Shown here: positions 31,685-42,377 of the stretch, piece by piece | Layout of the letters: every line of letters begins with the position of its first letter | Position numbering within the stretch: the first letter of the stretch is position 1 | NCBI GenBank assembly: GCA_028753945.1 | Contig: JAPNXP010000005.1 | Coordinates: 2,232,001 to 2,296,000 of the forward strand | From: Hexactinellida sp. DTS-2022 | Lineage: Eukaryota; Porifera; Hexactinellida | Reading direction: 5' to 3' | DNA: 64,000 nucleotides | The notes under the pieces: generated by a model | Seen by the model: only the letters and a program-made list of their open reading frames with translations | The model's database searches: none | Told to the model about the DNA's origin: nothing | Position numbers and translations under genes: made by a program

Positions 31685-34505
31685 TTACATAGTGAAGTGA
31701 CAGCTGAACCAAATTCCGACGGCAGGATCCCTCGTAAAATAGTTACTTAAATGTGAATGGTTATCAATTTTCAAAAATATTTCATACATTATGATTAGAG
31801 ATTGGTAGATAATTTCAGATGGATACTTAAGTGAGCCTCTATCAAGGAATTCAATAATTGAAAATCCGGTGTCGTTAAAAACTTGAATATCTTTGGGAGA
31901 TGTTAAAAAATCTTTGCAGTCTCGACATTCTTTAGAATATTTAAGGTACGAAAAGATTGCATAGCCAGCCACGTAATTTAGGCATTCAATTTGCGAATTA
32001 TCAAATAGAGGGTTAGGAATGTTTAGTATTTCACTTGGAACATACTCAAAATCAAACTCTGGGTGCATTTCTTCATCGTCCTCCTGTGAAAAATTTTCAA
32101 ATATTCTTTAAGAGATATTTTATCAGACTGTTGATTTATGTTAAAAAATTTGAGGAGTATAGATAATTGAAGTCGACGTTCACTCTCCAAAATTTGACAA
32201 TAAGATATATTATAGTTTGAACCAGACATTTGACAATATAGCCCGAAATGATTTTCTAATGGGTCTTTTTGTATTCGAGACGTCACCAAATATTCAAAAC
32301 CGCATTCAAGGGTCAATCTCTGTACTAACAGAGGGAGGGCAATACAAGTATGTCTAAAACTAATGAATGTTTGTGGTGTAAGCTTCCCTCTAGACGTGGG
32401 AAGTAATTTCCAACAATCCAGCCATTTAACTACATGGTACAAAAAGGATAATCTCGGATCGTTCAAGCGAAGCGGAGCAAAATTTGGATTGTTGAAGCGA
32501 ATATCTTTTCCGACCCAATTAACATTGAATATGTTCCAGATTTTATTTATCAAATGTATGAATTTGACCATATGGCGATTTTCATTTGTTGTATTCTCAT
32601 TATAGAAACTAGAGAGCCCCGCTGCTGTTGTTTCATGAAAGATCTTTTACATTTTGTCGCTCTAAATGAGATGGCCAACATGCTTTTGATGTTAGTTTGG
32701 GGGCTCTCTTAATTATGGAAAATTTGTCAGCTTTAAATAAGGTTCTGAGGTCGTCAAATGCTGCAAAGCATATTGGGGGGTATTTTGACTTAGTCAATAC
32801 CCTCGGATCCAAAATAATATTAACAACAAGTATAGAAACTTTAAGCTGAGTAGATGGTATGATTACTGGTAGAGGAATATCATCGATGCAAGTCTCAAAA
32901 TCAGGATAAATAAAAGTTTTCTCAAAGTCTTTTTAATTTAACCAGTTATTACGAATTGATTTCATAATGTGGACTATGTCAAATAATTAAAATAAGGTTG
33001 CGCGTTGGGTTACATGGATGTACAACTCTCGGTGAAATATTTTCGCGTCAAATGAAAATAATTTAAATACACTGACATTTAAAGGATACTTATCAGTACA
33101 TATTGCCTCAACAAATAAATCACAACTCTCTATATCACCAATTGTTTTTTTAATTATTGGATCTAAATCAGCCGCGGAGGAAGATCCTAACGGAATCATA
33201 CGAACAATGGTGGAAAACTTTTTTAAAGACTGGAAATCATCATTGAAAACACAGTTGTTGGGGGGTCGCTAGGGTTGTCGATGGTGCCCAAAACTGTACC
33301 TCCTTTATATGAAGCATCACTACGGATGTGAACTTCGTCCATTTGAAGTATCACATGGCGTTCCCTATGGCTAAATTTGGAAGTTATTTCCTTTATAATT
33401 TGAAAGTAATCACCTTCAATACCCAGGTGTTTTTTTATACCAATCAAATTTCTCTCGTGAGGCAAGATTAAGCAATTGGATGATTAAATAAGTCGGTAAC
33501 ATGCAAGTGATTTTCCTTGAATTTTAGTGAAAATACTTGAGTTAAAATATTATACCGTCGACGACTTTTAGCATTTATCAAATTTCTCAGTTGTCCAACT
33601 AAAAAGTGGAATGAAACACTCAGAGATTCGCTACTGCAATGTAAATAATCTATGTCTAGGTCTATCGAGTCACCATCAACAAGCTTAATAGCACTTTCGA
33701 GTTCATGGATAGCAAGTTTTATATGGTTGTTAATAGAACATTCAGTTTGAGAGTTAATAGTTTGAAGTAAGTGTGAAATTGTATCTACTTCATCGAGGAT
33801 GGTCTCAACTTGGCGAGTGTCATTAATACAAATTCGCGAGATTGGAATGGTGACGTTTTTATTATCAAATGCTTTGATGTACAAATCATCGTTAACTAAT
33901 ACAGATCGGTCGATGAAAGATCCGGTTTCTATATTAACGATTTTTATAAAAAATAAAGGGGTGTTATTAGACACATTAGTTATCCAGCCGTCTGGTAGGT
34001 CGATAAAATTTAGCTTAGAAAGAAGATCAGAATATGAATTAACTAGGAACTTATCCCTCGTTTCTTCGTTGTCAGTTATGCTCTTGGAGTATGCAGATTC
34101 CATCAGCAGTCGTTCTTTGTCATCTAGGCATAGTCTCTTTGGCTTGGAATTAGATTCAGAAGATAGGAAGGACAGTTGGGAAAAATGCTGGGTACTGCTG
34201 TCTTCTTCAGAGCTATTCTCTCTCTGGAATCTGTAACAGTTGAACTCCGTCATTGTAGGATATGGTCCTTTCGATGTCATCTTCTTTGAAATGACGAATC
34301 ATACCTAAAGAAACTAATGTAAATATGGCAATCAATTAATGGGAATTATAGAATCTTACCCTCATTTGCTTGTTGGTTTCATAGTCCTTCCGTGGGCGTG
34401 GAACTGCCCTAAACCATTCTTCAAGTTACTTTGGGTCTCTTGGGAAATGAAAAGCGGAGGTAGACTCATCTTGGCTTTTATAATTAGACTTGCAGCCTGG
34501 GACAC
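31685..34505 (-). pseudogene. Second P-element-like transposase with THAP domain, broken
   Basis: On the - strand from about 34505: THAP motif CPVRVPGCKSNY, then STSAFHFPRDPK, an in-frame TAA, EEWFRAVPRPRKDYETNKQM and, after a likely intron (donor GGGTAAGA at about 34360, acceptor TTTCTTTAG near 34307), IRHFKEDDIER. The codon for the expected cysteine of the VCxRHF motif has lost a base. The frame 34280-33468 (270 codons) has LPDGWITNVSNNTPLFFIKI and DRSVLVNDDLYIKAF. It is followed by 33465-33223 with VILQMDEVHIRSDASYKGGT (first acidic residue of the RNase H fold), 33199-32987, 32571-32023 (RIQKDPLENHFGLYCQMSGS, ISYCQILESERR) and 32068-31685. Related to the 17-20 kb copy but clearly a different lineage. 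No terminal repeats were identified around it. Confidence 0.82.
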
Positions 34506-34787
34506 GCACAGGACATGGTATTAGAAGTTTCAAATGAAGTGTACTGTTGGGGAACGTTCTGATGAAGATAAGTGTCGTGAAATGAATTTAACAGTGATTT
34601 TAAAAACTTTTTAACTAAGTAGTAAAATAATATATAAATATTATTGTTGGTTAAAAATTAGATAATTACAAGTTTTCCACATTCCTTCCTATGTACCATT
34701 TTTTGGTGCAAATTGGTGTAGAATGAATTATAATTGTTAGTTTAGGATGTACAATGCTAAATGCCAGCAGTAAATAAGCTTTTCGCA
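34506..34787. other. Short non-coding spacer
   Basis: Nothing recognised. It lies between the THAP exon and the left end of the MULE-RING element. Confidence 0.45.
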
Positions 34788-34854
34788 AAAATTAATTTGA
34801 CTGACCTAACCAATCTCTGGTCCAAGTCCATCAATCAGCACCATTGCCTTATGT

Positions 34855-35528
34855 ATAGAATGCTATGGATCAACGAAATCACATGTAGCATTTTCTTCAA
34901 CGGCTATAAAAGTGGGAATATGATCAACGAAATCACATGTAGGATTTTGATCAACGTATATTTGAATGTAGCATTTTGATCAACGGCTATAAAAGTGGGA
35001 ATATGATCAACGAAATCACAGGTAGCATTTTGATCAACGGCTATAAAAGTGGGAATATGATCAACGAAATCACATATAGGATTTTGATCAACGTATATTT
35101 AAATGTAGCATTTTGATCAACTGCTATAAAAGTAGGAATATGATCAACGAAATCACAGGTAGGATTTTGATAAACGTATATTTGGATTTAGCATAACACA
35201 ACATAAAATTTATTTAATGAGAGTTATTATTATCTTGAATACTATTTGAATTCCCAGAAAACAAAAACAAAAGGTTAACATATGAAATTTTGAGAAATGA
35301 TACGTGAATGGGTATGGTAGTACGATCTAAGCCAAATCTTAGGAACAGCCGAACTGCTTGAACTTTTTCACTTCTACAAGTTGGGCATCTATCACAACGA
35401 GATGTTGATTCTCTTGCCCAAAAACAACACAAATTTCCATGACCACATGGTGCTAACACATGAGGTTCGTGTCTTGTTTGCAAGCATACAACGCACAGTT
35501 GGACATGTTCAGATTCACCTTGAATAGA
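34855..35528 (-). repeat. Left long inverted arm of the MULE-RING element
   Basis: 34855-35190 is a tandem array with composite units: GATCAACGAAATCACATGTA, then GGATTTTGATCAACGTATAT, then GTAGCATTTTGATCAACGGC. 35191-35528 is unique sequence and the RING-coding end. Homology to the right arm stops at 35529 (TTGAATAGAT), where a Helitron-like element begins. Confidence 0.8.
35214..35525 (-). pseudogene. IAP-like RING finger encoded in the left arm
   Basis: From about 35525 the frame reads ESEHVQLCVVCLQTRHEPHV, then LAPCGHGNLCCFWARES and RCDRCPTCRSEKVQAVRLFL. This is a RING-HC finger (C-x2-C...C-x-H-x3-C...C-x2-C) with the CPxCRxxIxxVRxFL tail typical of IAP-family RINGs, an E3 ubiquitin-ligase module. 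The sixth zinc ligand is tryptophan instead of cysteine, so the finger is probably impaired. It keeps the tail that the right-arm copy has lost. There is no BIR domain here. A Helitron separates it from any transposase sequence on its 5' side, so it has no obvious start. Confidence 0.75.
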
Positions 35529-35540
35529 TATTAATATCTA

Positions 35541-36597
35541 TCTATATATTAAAAGAGGAATTGTTGTTTGTGTGTTTCTTTGTTTGTGTGTTTTTCCAGA
35601 ATTAATAGGAAAGACTACGTGTCCCAGAAAGCTGAAAATTTGTATACAGGGGTAATTTTGTACTGCGACAACGATCTATTTGTTTTTGAAGAGAAATATT
35701 TACATTTGAAGGTGACAAAATATGTTAGCCAATTTAATTCGAGGGTTTGTTAGTATGGATTAGCAGATTTCATCAATTAGTATAAATAGATTGTGCATAA
35801 TAGAAATATTTTCTGAGGCTCCAATTTGATTGATTGAAAATAAATTAATTTAACCAATCAATCATTTGTCTATTCTATTGCCTGTTCTTCTTTTAGTAAC
35901 AAATTGCATTGTATAGCATTTTATTAAGGGGACTTTATGAGGAATATATTTAATTAATACACCATAAAGATGTATAATTCTAAATGATTTGTTTCAAGGG
36001 GTAGTAAGGCCGCGCAGCGGTCGTCAATTGAGGCGTGTAGCGCCGAACAGTCGCAAAGCGACCGAGACCGAAGGGCTCGTACTATTAAAACACAAGCCTG
36101 GGTATAGTATATACATATGTGTATATATTTGTTTGTATGTTCCGACTTCCGAGTTGATTGAAGAAAGTGGACAGTTTCCAAATGAGATTTTTGGCATATA
36201 GGGGTAACTTTTGGCACCCGCCAACAAGTTGAGGTTTCCACTCAAAATTTCTCACACCTCGACTAGTTATGACGTCATTGTCACATTTCGAGAACCCTGA
36301 AAATTCACTTAATCGCGCATAATTCGCGCCCTTTAAGAGAGAAAAATTTGAAAATATAATAGAACATGTACATTAATGATGCGGACACGTTGGTCACACC
36401 AGATCACCAATATGCTTACTCATTATCGCATGATGACGTAACCACTAAATTTCACATTGTTAAATTCCACTCTTTTAGGCCTATTACGCTTTATGATCAT
36501 TATTAGGTAGGAGTTTATAAACCACACACCAACCGCGAAGCGGTTGGTATGTGGTTGTGTTCTTCCGCGAAGCGATCTAGCACGCGAAGCGCGCTAG
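35541..36597 (+). mobile_element. Non-autonomous Helitron-like element
   Basis: The 5' end reads TCTATATATTAAAAGAGGAA. The 3' end carries a strong hairpin (CACACCAACCGCGAAGCGGT with TTGGTATGTGG) and then GCGCGCTAGT: a hairpin shortly before terminal CTAG. There are no terminal inverted repeats, as expected for rolling-circle Helitrons. It lies exactly where the left arm homology ends. A GC-rich patch (36008-36075, GAAGCG-like clusters) lies in the middle. No Rep/helicase is present. Confidence 0.6.
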
Positions 36598-36734
36598 TAT
36601 AATACTAAATATGAACAAGTTTTCGTGGCATTTGACAAGATTTCCGATATATACTATCCTGGTATATATATATATTTACACAACTTCAACTTGAGTAAAC
36701 AACGATCTAAGTCACTTCTAATCTAGTTTTGATG

Positions 36735-38321
36735 GCATTTCAGAAATTGAGTCAAATAAACTCGATCATTTTAAGATTCAGCATGATAATTTCATTTACT
36801 CTAAAGTAAGTTGCAATGGAAAATGTCAATATCTCAGATGTACTCTCTTTGGAAATCTTAAGTGCAAAGGATTTGGCAATATAGACAAAATGACGAACAA
36901 ATTTATCAAGACACAAGAACATAATCATGAAGCACATGTTTATAGCTCAAACCAAATAATCCTCAGAAATATACTAAAGAGTGCCGCTGAGACTTCAAGT
37001 TATCGATTGCGCGACATTTCGATAAGGCATGTCGTCATGAAGCAGAAGCTACAACAATAATGTTTCGAAATGCAAGATCATTAATGAATAAACGGCGTAA
37101 TCTCCAACTTGCTGGAAAGCCAAAGTCAGCAGTTGAGTTTTGCGAATTTCTAATCGACAGTAGGTATTTAAATATTCATAGGGGAACCGTGAACTTAGGA
37201 GGTAGTATTGGATTAATTTTTATTTCGTAAAAGTGATGTCAATTGAGTTTTGTAAATATATTTGATTCGATGGTACATTTTACACGGTTCCCAAATCTTC
37301 TACCAGCTATTTACATATTTTTTTCCATTCACCACGGACATGCAATTCCGATGATTCACATATTAATGACTAATACATCAGAAGAGCTTTACTCTGCTTG
37401 CGTTAGAAAGATCCTTGAAAATTTTCAATTTTTAAACTAATATCGCGATGAGTGATTTTGAAGATGCACCAAGAAATGCATTTCGAAAGTATTTTCCCGT
37501 AATCGAAATTACTGGCTGTTTGTTTCAATACACTCAAGCAATTTGGGCTCGACTAAGACAAGTTGAGTTTTCTAGCCTCTATCGGACCAATCAGGAGTTC
37601 AATACATGGTTTCGTTGCATATTAGCACTACCATTATTGCCACAAGAAGAAACACCGTCTATGTTTAAAGTCCTTGAAGAAAAATTTAGAGATAAGCCAT
37701 ACAAAAAAGCTTTTTTTTAATATGTGAAGAAGCAATAGGTTGTGAAAGAGAAGAGTTTCTCGGTTTACGCAACTATTAATACAACAAACAATGGCGCCGA
37801 AACATACCACAAAACCTTGAAATCCAGAATAAAGACACATCGCCCTAACATCTGGACCTTTCTTGATTTTATGCGACTTTGACCTGGAAAATGAAAGATT
37901 GGAACAAAGATTGGAAATTTCTTGTCCCAGTAAGAAGCTGCACAAAGAACACACAATAAAACGAAATATCTGTAAGGAGGAATTAGCCCATTGTACTTAC
38001 TCCTCAATGGAGTATCTTAGAATTGTAAGCACAACGATGGGTAAGCCAACTTACCAAAGTACTGACGAAAATATAATCGAAGATGAATATTCAGATGATA
38101 ATTCATCTATTCAAGGTGAATCTGAACATGTCCAACTGTGCTTTGTATGTTTGCAAACAAGACACGAACTTCATGTGTTAGTACCATGTGGTCATGGAAA
38201 TTTGTGTGGTTTTTGTGCAAGAGAATCAACATCTCGTTGTGATAGATGCCCAACTTGTGAAATAGTTCAACAGTTCGGTGAAATAGTTCAACAGTTCGGC
38301 TGTTCCTATGATTTGGCTTAG
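36735..38321 (+). pseudogene. FLYWCH-MULE transposase running on to a C-terminal RING finger, frameshifted
   Basis: An N-terminal FLYWCH-like finger is read from about 36745: FKIQHDNFIYSKVSCNGKCQ, RCTLFGNLKCKGFG and EHNHEAHV (two C, two H ligands). MULE core remnants at 37448-37720 are SDFEDAPRNAFRKYFPVIEI (second acidic residue), GCLFQYTQAIWARLRQVEF and FRCILALPLLPQEETP. A later stretch near 37760-37870 in another frame reads INTTNNGAETYHKTLKSRI, RPNIWTFLDFM (third acidic residue in GAETYH). The last frame (37863-38321) has DFDLENERLEQRLE, an acidic linker (DEYSDDNSS) and the RING finger LCFVCLQTRHELHVLVPCGH, NLCGFCARESTSRCDRCPTC with all eight zinc ligands. A 21-bp tandem duplication at about 38258-38299 replaces the IAP-like tail. 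The intact ancestor was probably one polypeptide: FLYWCH-MULE-RING. Confidence 0.75.
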
Positions 38322-38945
38322 ATCGTACTACCATACCCATTCACGTATCATTTCTCATAATTTCATATGTTAACCTTTTGTTTTTGTTTTCTGGGATTTC
38401 AAATGGTATTCAAGATAATTATAATTCTCATTAAATAAATTTTATGTTGTGTTATGCTAAATCCAAATATACGTTTATCAAAATCCTACCTGTGATTTCG
38501 TTGATCATATTCCCACTTATATAGCCGTTAATCAAAATGCTACATCCAAATACAGTAGATGTCGGATATAAGCACACCGGTTATAAGAACATATCGGATA
38601 TAAGCACACTATGTTTGGAAACGGTTGCCATATACCGGTTATATGAACATTTCGGTTATAAGCACATTAAGTGCAGTTCCCGAAGATGTGCTTATAACCG
38701 GCATCCACTGTCACGATGATTAAAATCCCACCTGTGATTTCGTTGATCATATTCCTATTTTTATAGCCGTTGATCAAAATGCTACATTCAAATATACGTT
38801 GATCAAAATCCTACATGTGATTTCGTTGATCATATTCCCACTTTTATATCCGTTGATCATAATGCTACATTTAAATACAAATTGATCAAAATCCTACATG
38901 TGTTTTTGTTGATCAAAATCCTACTTTTTCGTTGTTCAAAATGTA
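38095..38945 (+). repeat. Right long inverted arm of the MULE-RING element
   Basis: Reverse-complement match to 34855-35528: RING end, then unique sequence (38330-38470), then the TTTTGATCAAC array (38470-38945). A 158-bp MITE (38553-38710) has been inserted into the array. The arm ends with CGTTGTTCAAAATGTACAGT; the same junction occurs at 28215. Confidence 0.8.
38553..38710. mobile_element. Second copy of the GGATATAAGCACAC MITE, 158 bp
   Basis: CAGTAGATGTCGGATATAAG at the left, complementary CTTATAACCGGCATCCACTG at the right. Closely similar to 8222-8488 but with a deletion of the middle of the second arm. Inserted into the satellite-like array of the MULE-RING element. Confidence 0.7.
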
Positions 38946-39436
38946 CAGTCACGATATTACTAAGATCTCAAATCGTAATTCATAAAATCATTGGAATGGA
39001 AGCTTCCCACAAAGGTTTCGTTTAAGAAATTCAAGAGCTTCTCTATTGTTCATGATGCTATCTATTTACTGAAGTTGTATATATATATTTGTAAAATAAA
39101 GTGCTTAGTGCGCCTCCGTGCGGGGTAAATACCTTGTAATGTGACTATTAGTATATAACCTACACTTTAAATGAAAACAAGTGTGAGTAATTACATACTC
39201 TTAATTGCTATTTGATCTATTCTAAATTTACCTCAGTTAACTTGAGATGTTATTTAAAACCTAGATACGTATAAGAATTATTTTAGCTTATTTTCGAAGT
39301 TTAATGGATCAAATTAAAAAAAATTGCTTAATACTAGAAAATTGAGTTTGAGAACGATTATTAAATTACAGCAATATGCTTTATTCTATTAAATGAATCT
39401 TAAATATAATGAGTTTATGGAACCAAGTGCGAACGC
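38946..39436. other. Non-coding stretch
   Basis: AT-rich, nothing recognised. Confidence 0.5.
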
Positions 39437-39444
39437 CTCCCAAA

Positions 39445-39808
39445 CAGAGTGGACCATGGGTCAGCATTGGTGACCCATGATCCATCTGACCCATCGCATT
39501 TGTGACGCATGACCCATCGAGTGACCCATTGACCTATCAAGTAACGATTTGACCCATCATGTTACTCAATGACCTTTTTAGATATCTATTTTGGAATATC
39601 TAAACATTATGTAACACAATCCTACTTACAATATATGTGTGATGCTTGTCAAACAATTAATTTTGGTAGACTTCTAATACCAAATAAATACCCTGTAATG
39701 TTTCTGGGTTAATTTCATTCGTACTATAACTGTACGAACATCGAAATTCAAATTGGGTCATGGGTCATGGGTCACAGAGCCGTCACCCATGACCCATGGT
39801 CCACTCTG
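39445..39808. mobile_element. hAT-type MITE, 364 bp
   Basis: Begins CAGAGTGGACCATGGGTCAG, ends CCCATGGTCCACTCTG. Flanks CTCCCAAA and CCCCCAAA (8-bp duplication with one change). The interior carries at least ten copies of GACCCAT or its complement, concentrated near the ends, a subterminal pattern typical of transposase binding regions. Confidence 0.8.
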
Positions 39809-39816
39809 CCCCCAAA

Positions 39817-40137
39817 TGTCAATACAGGGGGCGAAAGAATCATTATTCTAATAACGAACTGTTATTTAACGAATCCGTGTAAAACGAACTCCGGTTTCAA
39901 CGAAATCAGCTTGTAATTGAAGAACAAATTATTGAAGATTCTAACTTGGGCCATAAACAAGTACAGTATTCCATCCTTGTCCAAAAACCATTTAGAAGCC
40001 ATGCTTAGCTATGCTGGGAAACCCATATTGTGAAGATAGTCAAGAATTAATATTATTGTCACGAAGATCGTCAAGAATCAATATTAGATCCCAGGTCAAT
40101 CGGTTCTCGTGACAATTAAATCAAAAGACAAAATGAG
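39817..40137. other. Non-coding stretch with a pogo-like fragment
   Basis: 39840-39910 contains AATAACGAACTGTTATTTAA, CGAACTCCGGTTTCAACGAA, a degraded relative of the repeat at 49293-49512. The rest shows nothing. Confidence 0.4.
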
Positions 40138-40142
40138 TGGAA

Positions 40143-41225
40143 CCATGGCCTACTTAATATACGGCTATATATGTCGCCGAGAAGGCCATAAAACAAAGAG
40201 GCCAGTTTCTAATTTTCAAAATGGAGAATTGATCTTTATTCGAATAATTAGCAATGATAGAGCTGAAAAGTGTATTATAACTATAAAGGAATATGGTATC
40301 CAGGTATTCATAGCACCTTCCAGAATTATGATATGTCATCATCTGATGACGTTATGGTTATATTGGTTGCGAATTATCTTGTTTTTCTAGCATACTTATA
40401 ACATAGTTAAACGCGTTATAAATGTTCAAAATATGAACATGGTTATACCCAGAAGTAGTAGAATAAAATATATCGAAATTATAAATGGAATGTTGACACA
40501 TTCCTCGGTTGCCATGGAAAATGTATATTTCCTAAAATGTGCCATAACTCAAAAACTATGAATATTATGTAAACTAGACTGGTACTGATCAGTCCGAAAT
40601 AGGTAACTTCCTATTCATCGATAATACATTTTAAATGCCTAACTTCAATAATTTTTGAGATACTGAGATAATTAACACTTAATTCATTATTAGGTAATGA
40701 CTCATTATCTCAAAAATCATTGAAGTTAGGCATATAAAATGTATTATCGATGAATAGGAAGCTACCTATTCCGGACAGATCAGTACCAGTCTAGTTTACA
40801 TAACATTCATAGTTTTTGAGTTATGGCACATTTTAGAAAATAATCATTTTCCATGGCAACCGAGGAATGTGTCAACATTCCATTTATAATTTCGATATAT
40901 TTTATTCTACTACTTCTGGGTATAACCATGTTCATATTTTGAACATTTATAACGCGTTTAACTATGTTATAAGTATGCTAGAAAAACAAGATAATTCGCA
41001 ACCAATATAACCATAACGTCATCAGATGATGACATATCATAATTCTGGAAGGTGCTATGAATACCTGGATACCATATTCCTTTATAGTTATAATACACTT
41101 TTCAGCTCTATCATTGCTAATTATTCGAATAAAGATCAATTCTCCTTTTTGAAAATTAGAAACTGGCCTCTTTGTTTTATGGCCTTCTCGGCGACATATA
41201 TAGCCGTATATTAAGTAGGCCATGG
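40143..41225. mobile_element. Palindromic foldback element, copy B (almost uninterrupted), 1083 bp
   Basis: The left arm (40143 to about 40665) and right arm (about 40705 to 41225) are nearly perfect reverse complements; the asymmetric centre of about 40 bp contains TTAACACTTAATTCATTATT. Ends CCATGGCCTACTTAATATAC / GTATATTAAGTAGGCCATGG. Flanks TGGAA on both sides (40138-40142 and 41226-41230); reading one base into the left end gives TGGAAC on both. The two similar open frames (40109-40390 and 41223-40978) are the same arm read on opposite strands and are probably not genes, though the frame is also kept in copy A. Confidence 0.85.
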
Positions 41226-41486
41226 TGGAACAGATGAATATATTCGTTCAAGGTCGAATTATTGCATAATTAACACCATAATATAAATATAGAGAAAATC
41301 CAAAATTGCAGCTGTGCCGCAACATGTACCTTTGGTAAGGATTATATTTGGTGGTTGGTTTATTGATAGTGCATCCAAAGGAACATGCTGTAGGCACAAC
41401 TGCAATTTGGTATTTTTTTCGCCATTAAATGAACGCCTCAAAGTGTTTCGTTAGACCCACTTAACAAGTGGGATACCGACAATTCG

Positions 41487-41551
41487 TAACACGACAATTC
41501 GTAACAGACAATTCGCAACACGACATTTCGTAACACGACAATTCGTTACAT
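41487..41551 (+). repeat. Short tandem array, unit CGACAATTCGTAACA (15 bp)
   Basis: Five near-perfect units in a row: ACAATTCGTAACACG, ACAATTCGTAACAG, ACAATTCGCAACACG, ACATTTCGTAACACG and ACAATTCGTTACA. It lies about 190 bp from the 3' end of the MULE fragment at 41736-42377 and may be part of that element's end. Confidence 0.75.
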
Positions 41552-41735
41552 TAGATATATCTGATTACTCATTCTATTACTTAATTTAATTAGTAGTACT
41601 TTATTATTAAGTAGTATAATGTAGTGGAAAATAAATTAGTCAGATCCAATACTAAAGTGGTACGATACTCCTCTTAGAAATTCCATTCTGGGGCGGTGCG
41701 AATAACTAAGAATTAGATTTTTCAGGGCTCTTTCA

Positions 41736-42377
41736 TTATCTTTGACTGATTTCCGTTTTACTGGTTGCCCCAGCAAGGTACTTGCTTGCCTCACTTCTAC
41801 TAATCCTTGTTCCCTCTTGAGTCAGAAATAAATTTCCAAATAGTGGATGGTGGCAACCCACAGTGCAATTAAAGCTCCGTTGCCATGCTTCCACCGCATT
41901 TGTTGTTCGATTGATCCCTAGGACTGTATCAAAATGGTAGTTCCATTTACCAATTGGAAACAATGGCTGTTGGTATGCCCCACCAGGTAATCTTCGTCCT
42001 ATATAGGTCCTCTCGAAGTACTCAATTAATTGATCCGCCTGAGGAGTAGGGAGCTGGGATGCCACTTCAGCAAACAGGCTGGGGACTTCGAAAGGATCTG
42101 CAAATGCCAGAGATGCCATCATTCTAATACTTATAGCGAATTCTTGATCATTCGAATATAGTGTCTGCAACCCTACTGCTTGGACTTTCCGCCATATATT
42201 CTGGGTGAAATGAAAAAAGCATCCTTTAACAGTAGAGTTAGGCCATGTCTGCTGAAAACTGTTAATAGCAGCCTTCTCAAATGAAACAATAGAATTAGAT
42301 TCAACACTTTTATTGAAACTGAAGTGTAAGTAAACAAAGAAATGGCAATCCTCGTTTATGGCATGAATTAAACCCAT
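41736..42377 (-). pseudogene. MULE transposase C-terminal half
   Basis: An open frame of 213 codons. It carries IVSFEKAAINSFQQTWPNST (second acidic residue), VKGCFFHFTQNIWRKVQAVG (the GCxFH motif), SIRMMASLAFADPFEVPSLF, FERTYIGRRLPGG, FPIGKWNYHFDTVLGINRTT and NAVEAWQRSFNCTVG (third acidic residue). The N-terminal FLYWCH finger and the first acidic residue are absent upstream, and the first codons (MGLIHAINEDCHFFVYLHFS) are only loosely like the family. This stretch keeps its frame through more than 200 codons, so it decayed less than the other MULE copies. Confidence 0.85.

Larger units (their letters stand above)
34788..38945 (+). mobile_element. MULE-RING transposon with long inverted ends
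   Basis: The left arm (34855-35528) is the reverse complement of the right arm (38095-38945), with only scattered differences plus a MITE inserted in the right arm. Each arm consists of a TTTTGATCAAC satellite-like array, a unique spacer and a RING-finger coding end. Between the arms run a Helitron (35541-36597) and the MULE transposase (about 36735-38321). The orientation is set by the transposase. The outer boundary on the left may be 34788 (CTGACCTAACCAATCTCTGG) or 34855; the right array ends near 38945. Confidence 0.75.

Noticed and set aside
34339-34524. Open frame on the + strand
   Set aside because: Antisense to the THAP exon of the second P-element-like transposase.
35214-38321. A host IAP gene in the RING region
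   Set aside because: No BIR domain occurs nearby, and the RING is joined to MULE sequence and lies in transposon arms.
40109-40390. Open frame MAYLIYGYIC... as a possible gene of the palindromic element
   Set aside because: It is present in both arms and in copy A, but is short, has no recognisable domain, and its conservation is explained by the DNA repeat. Kept only as a remark.
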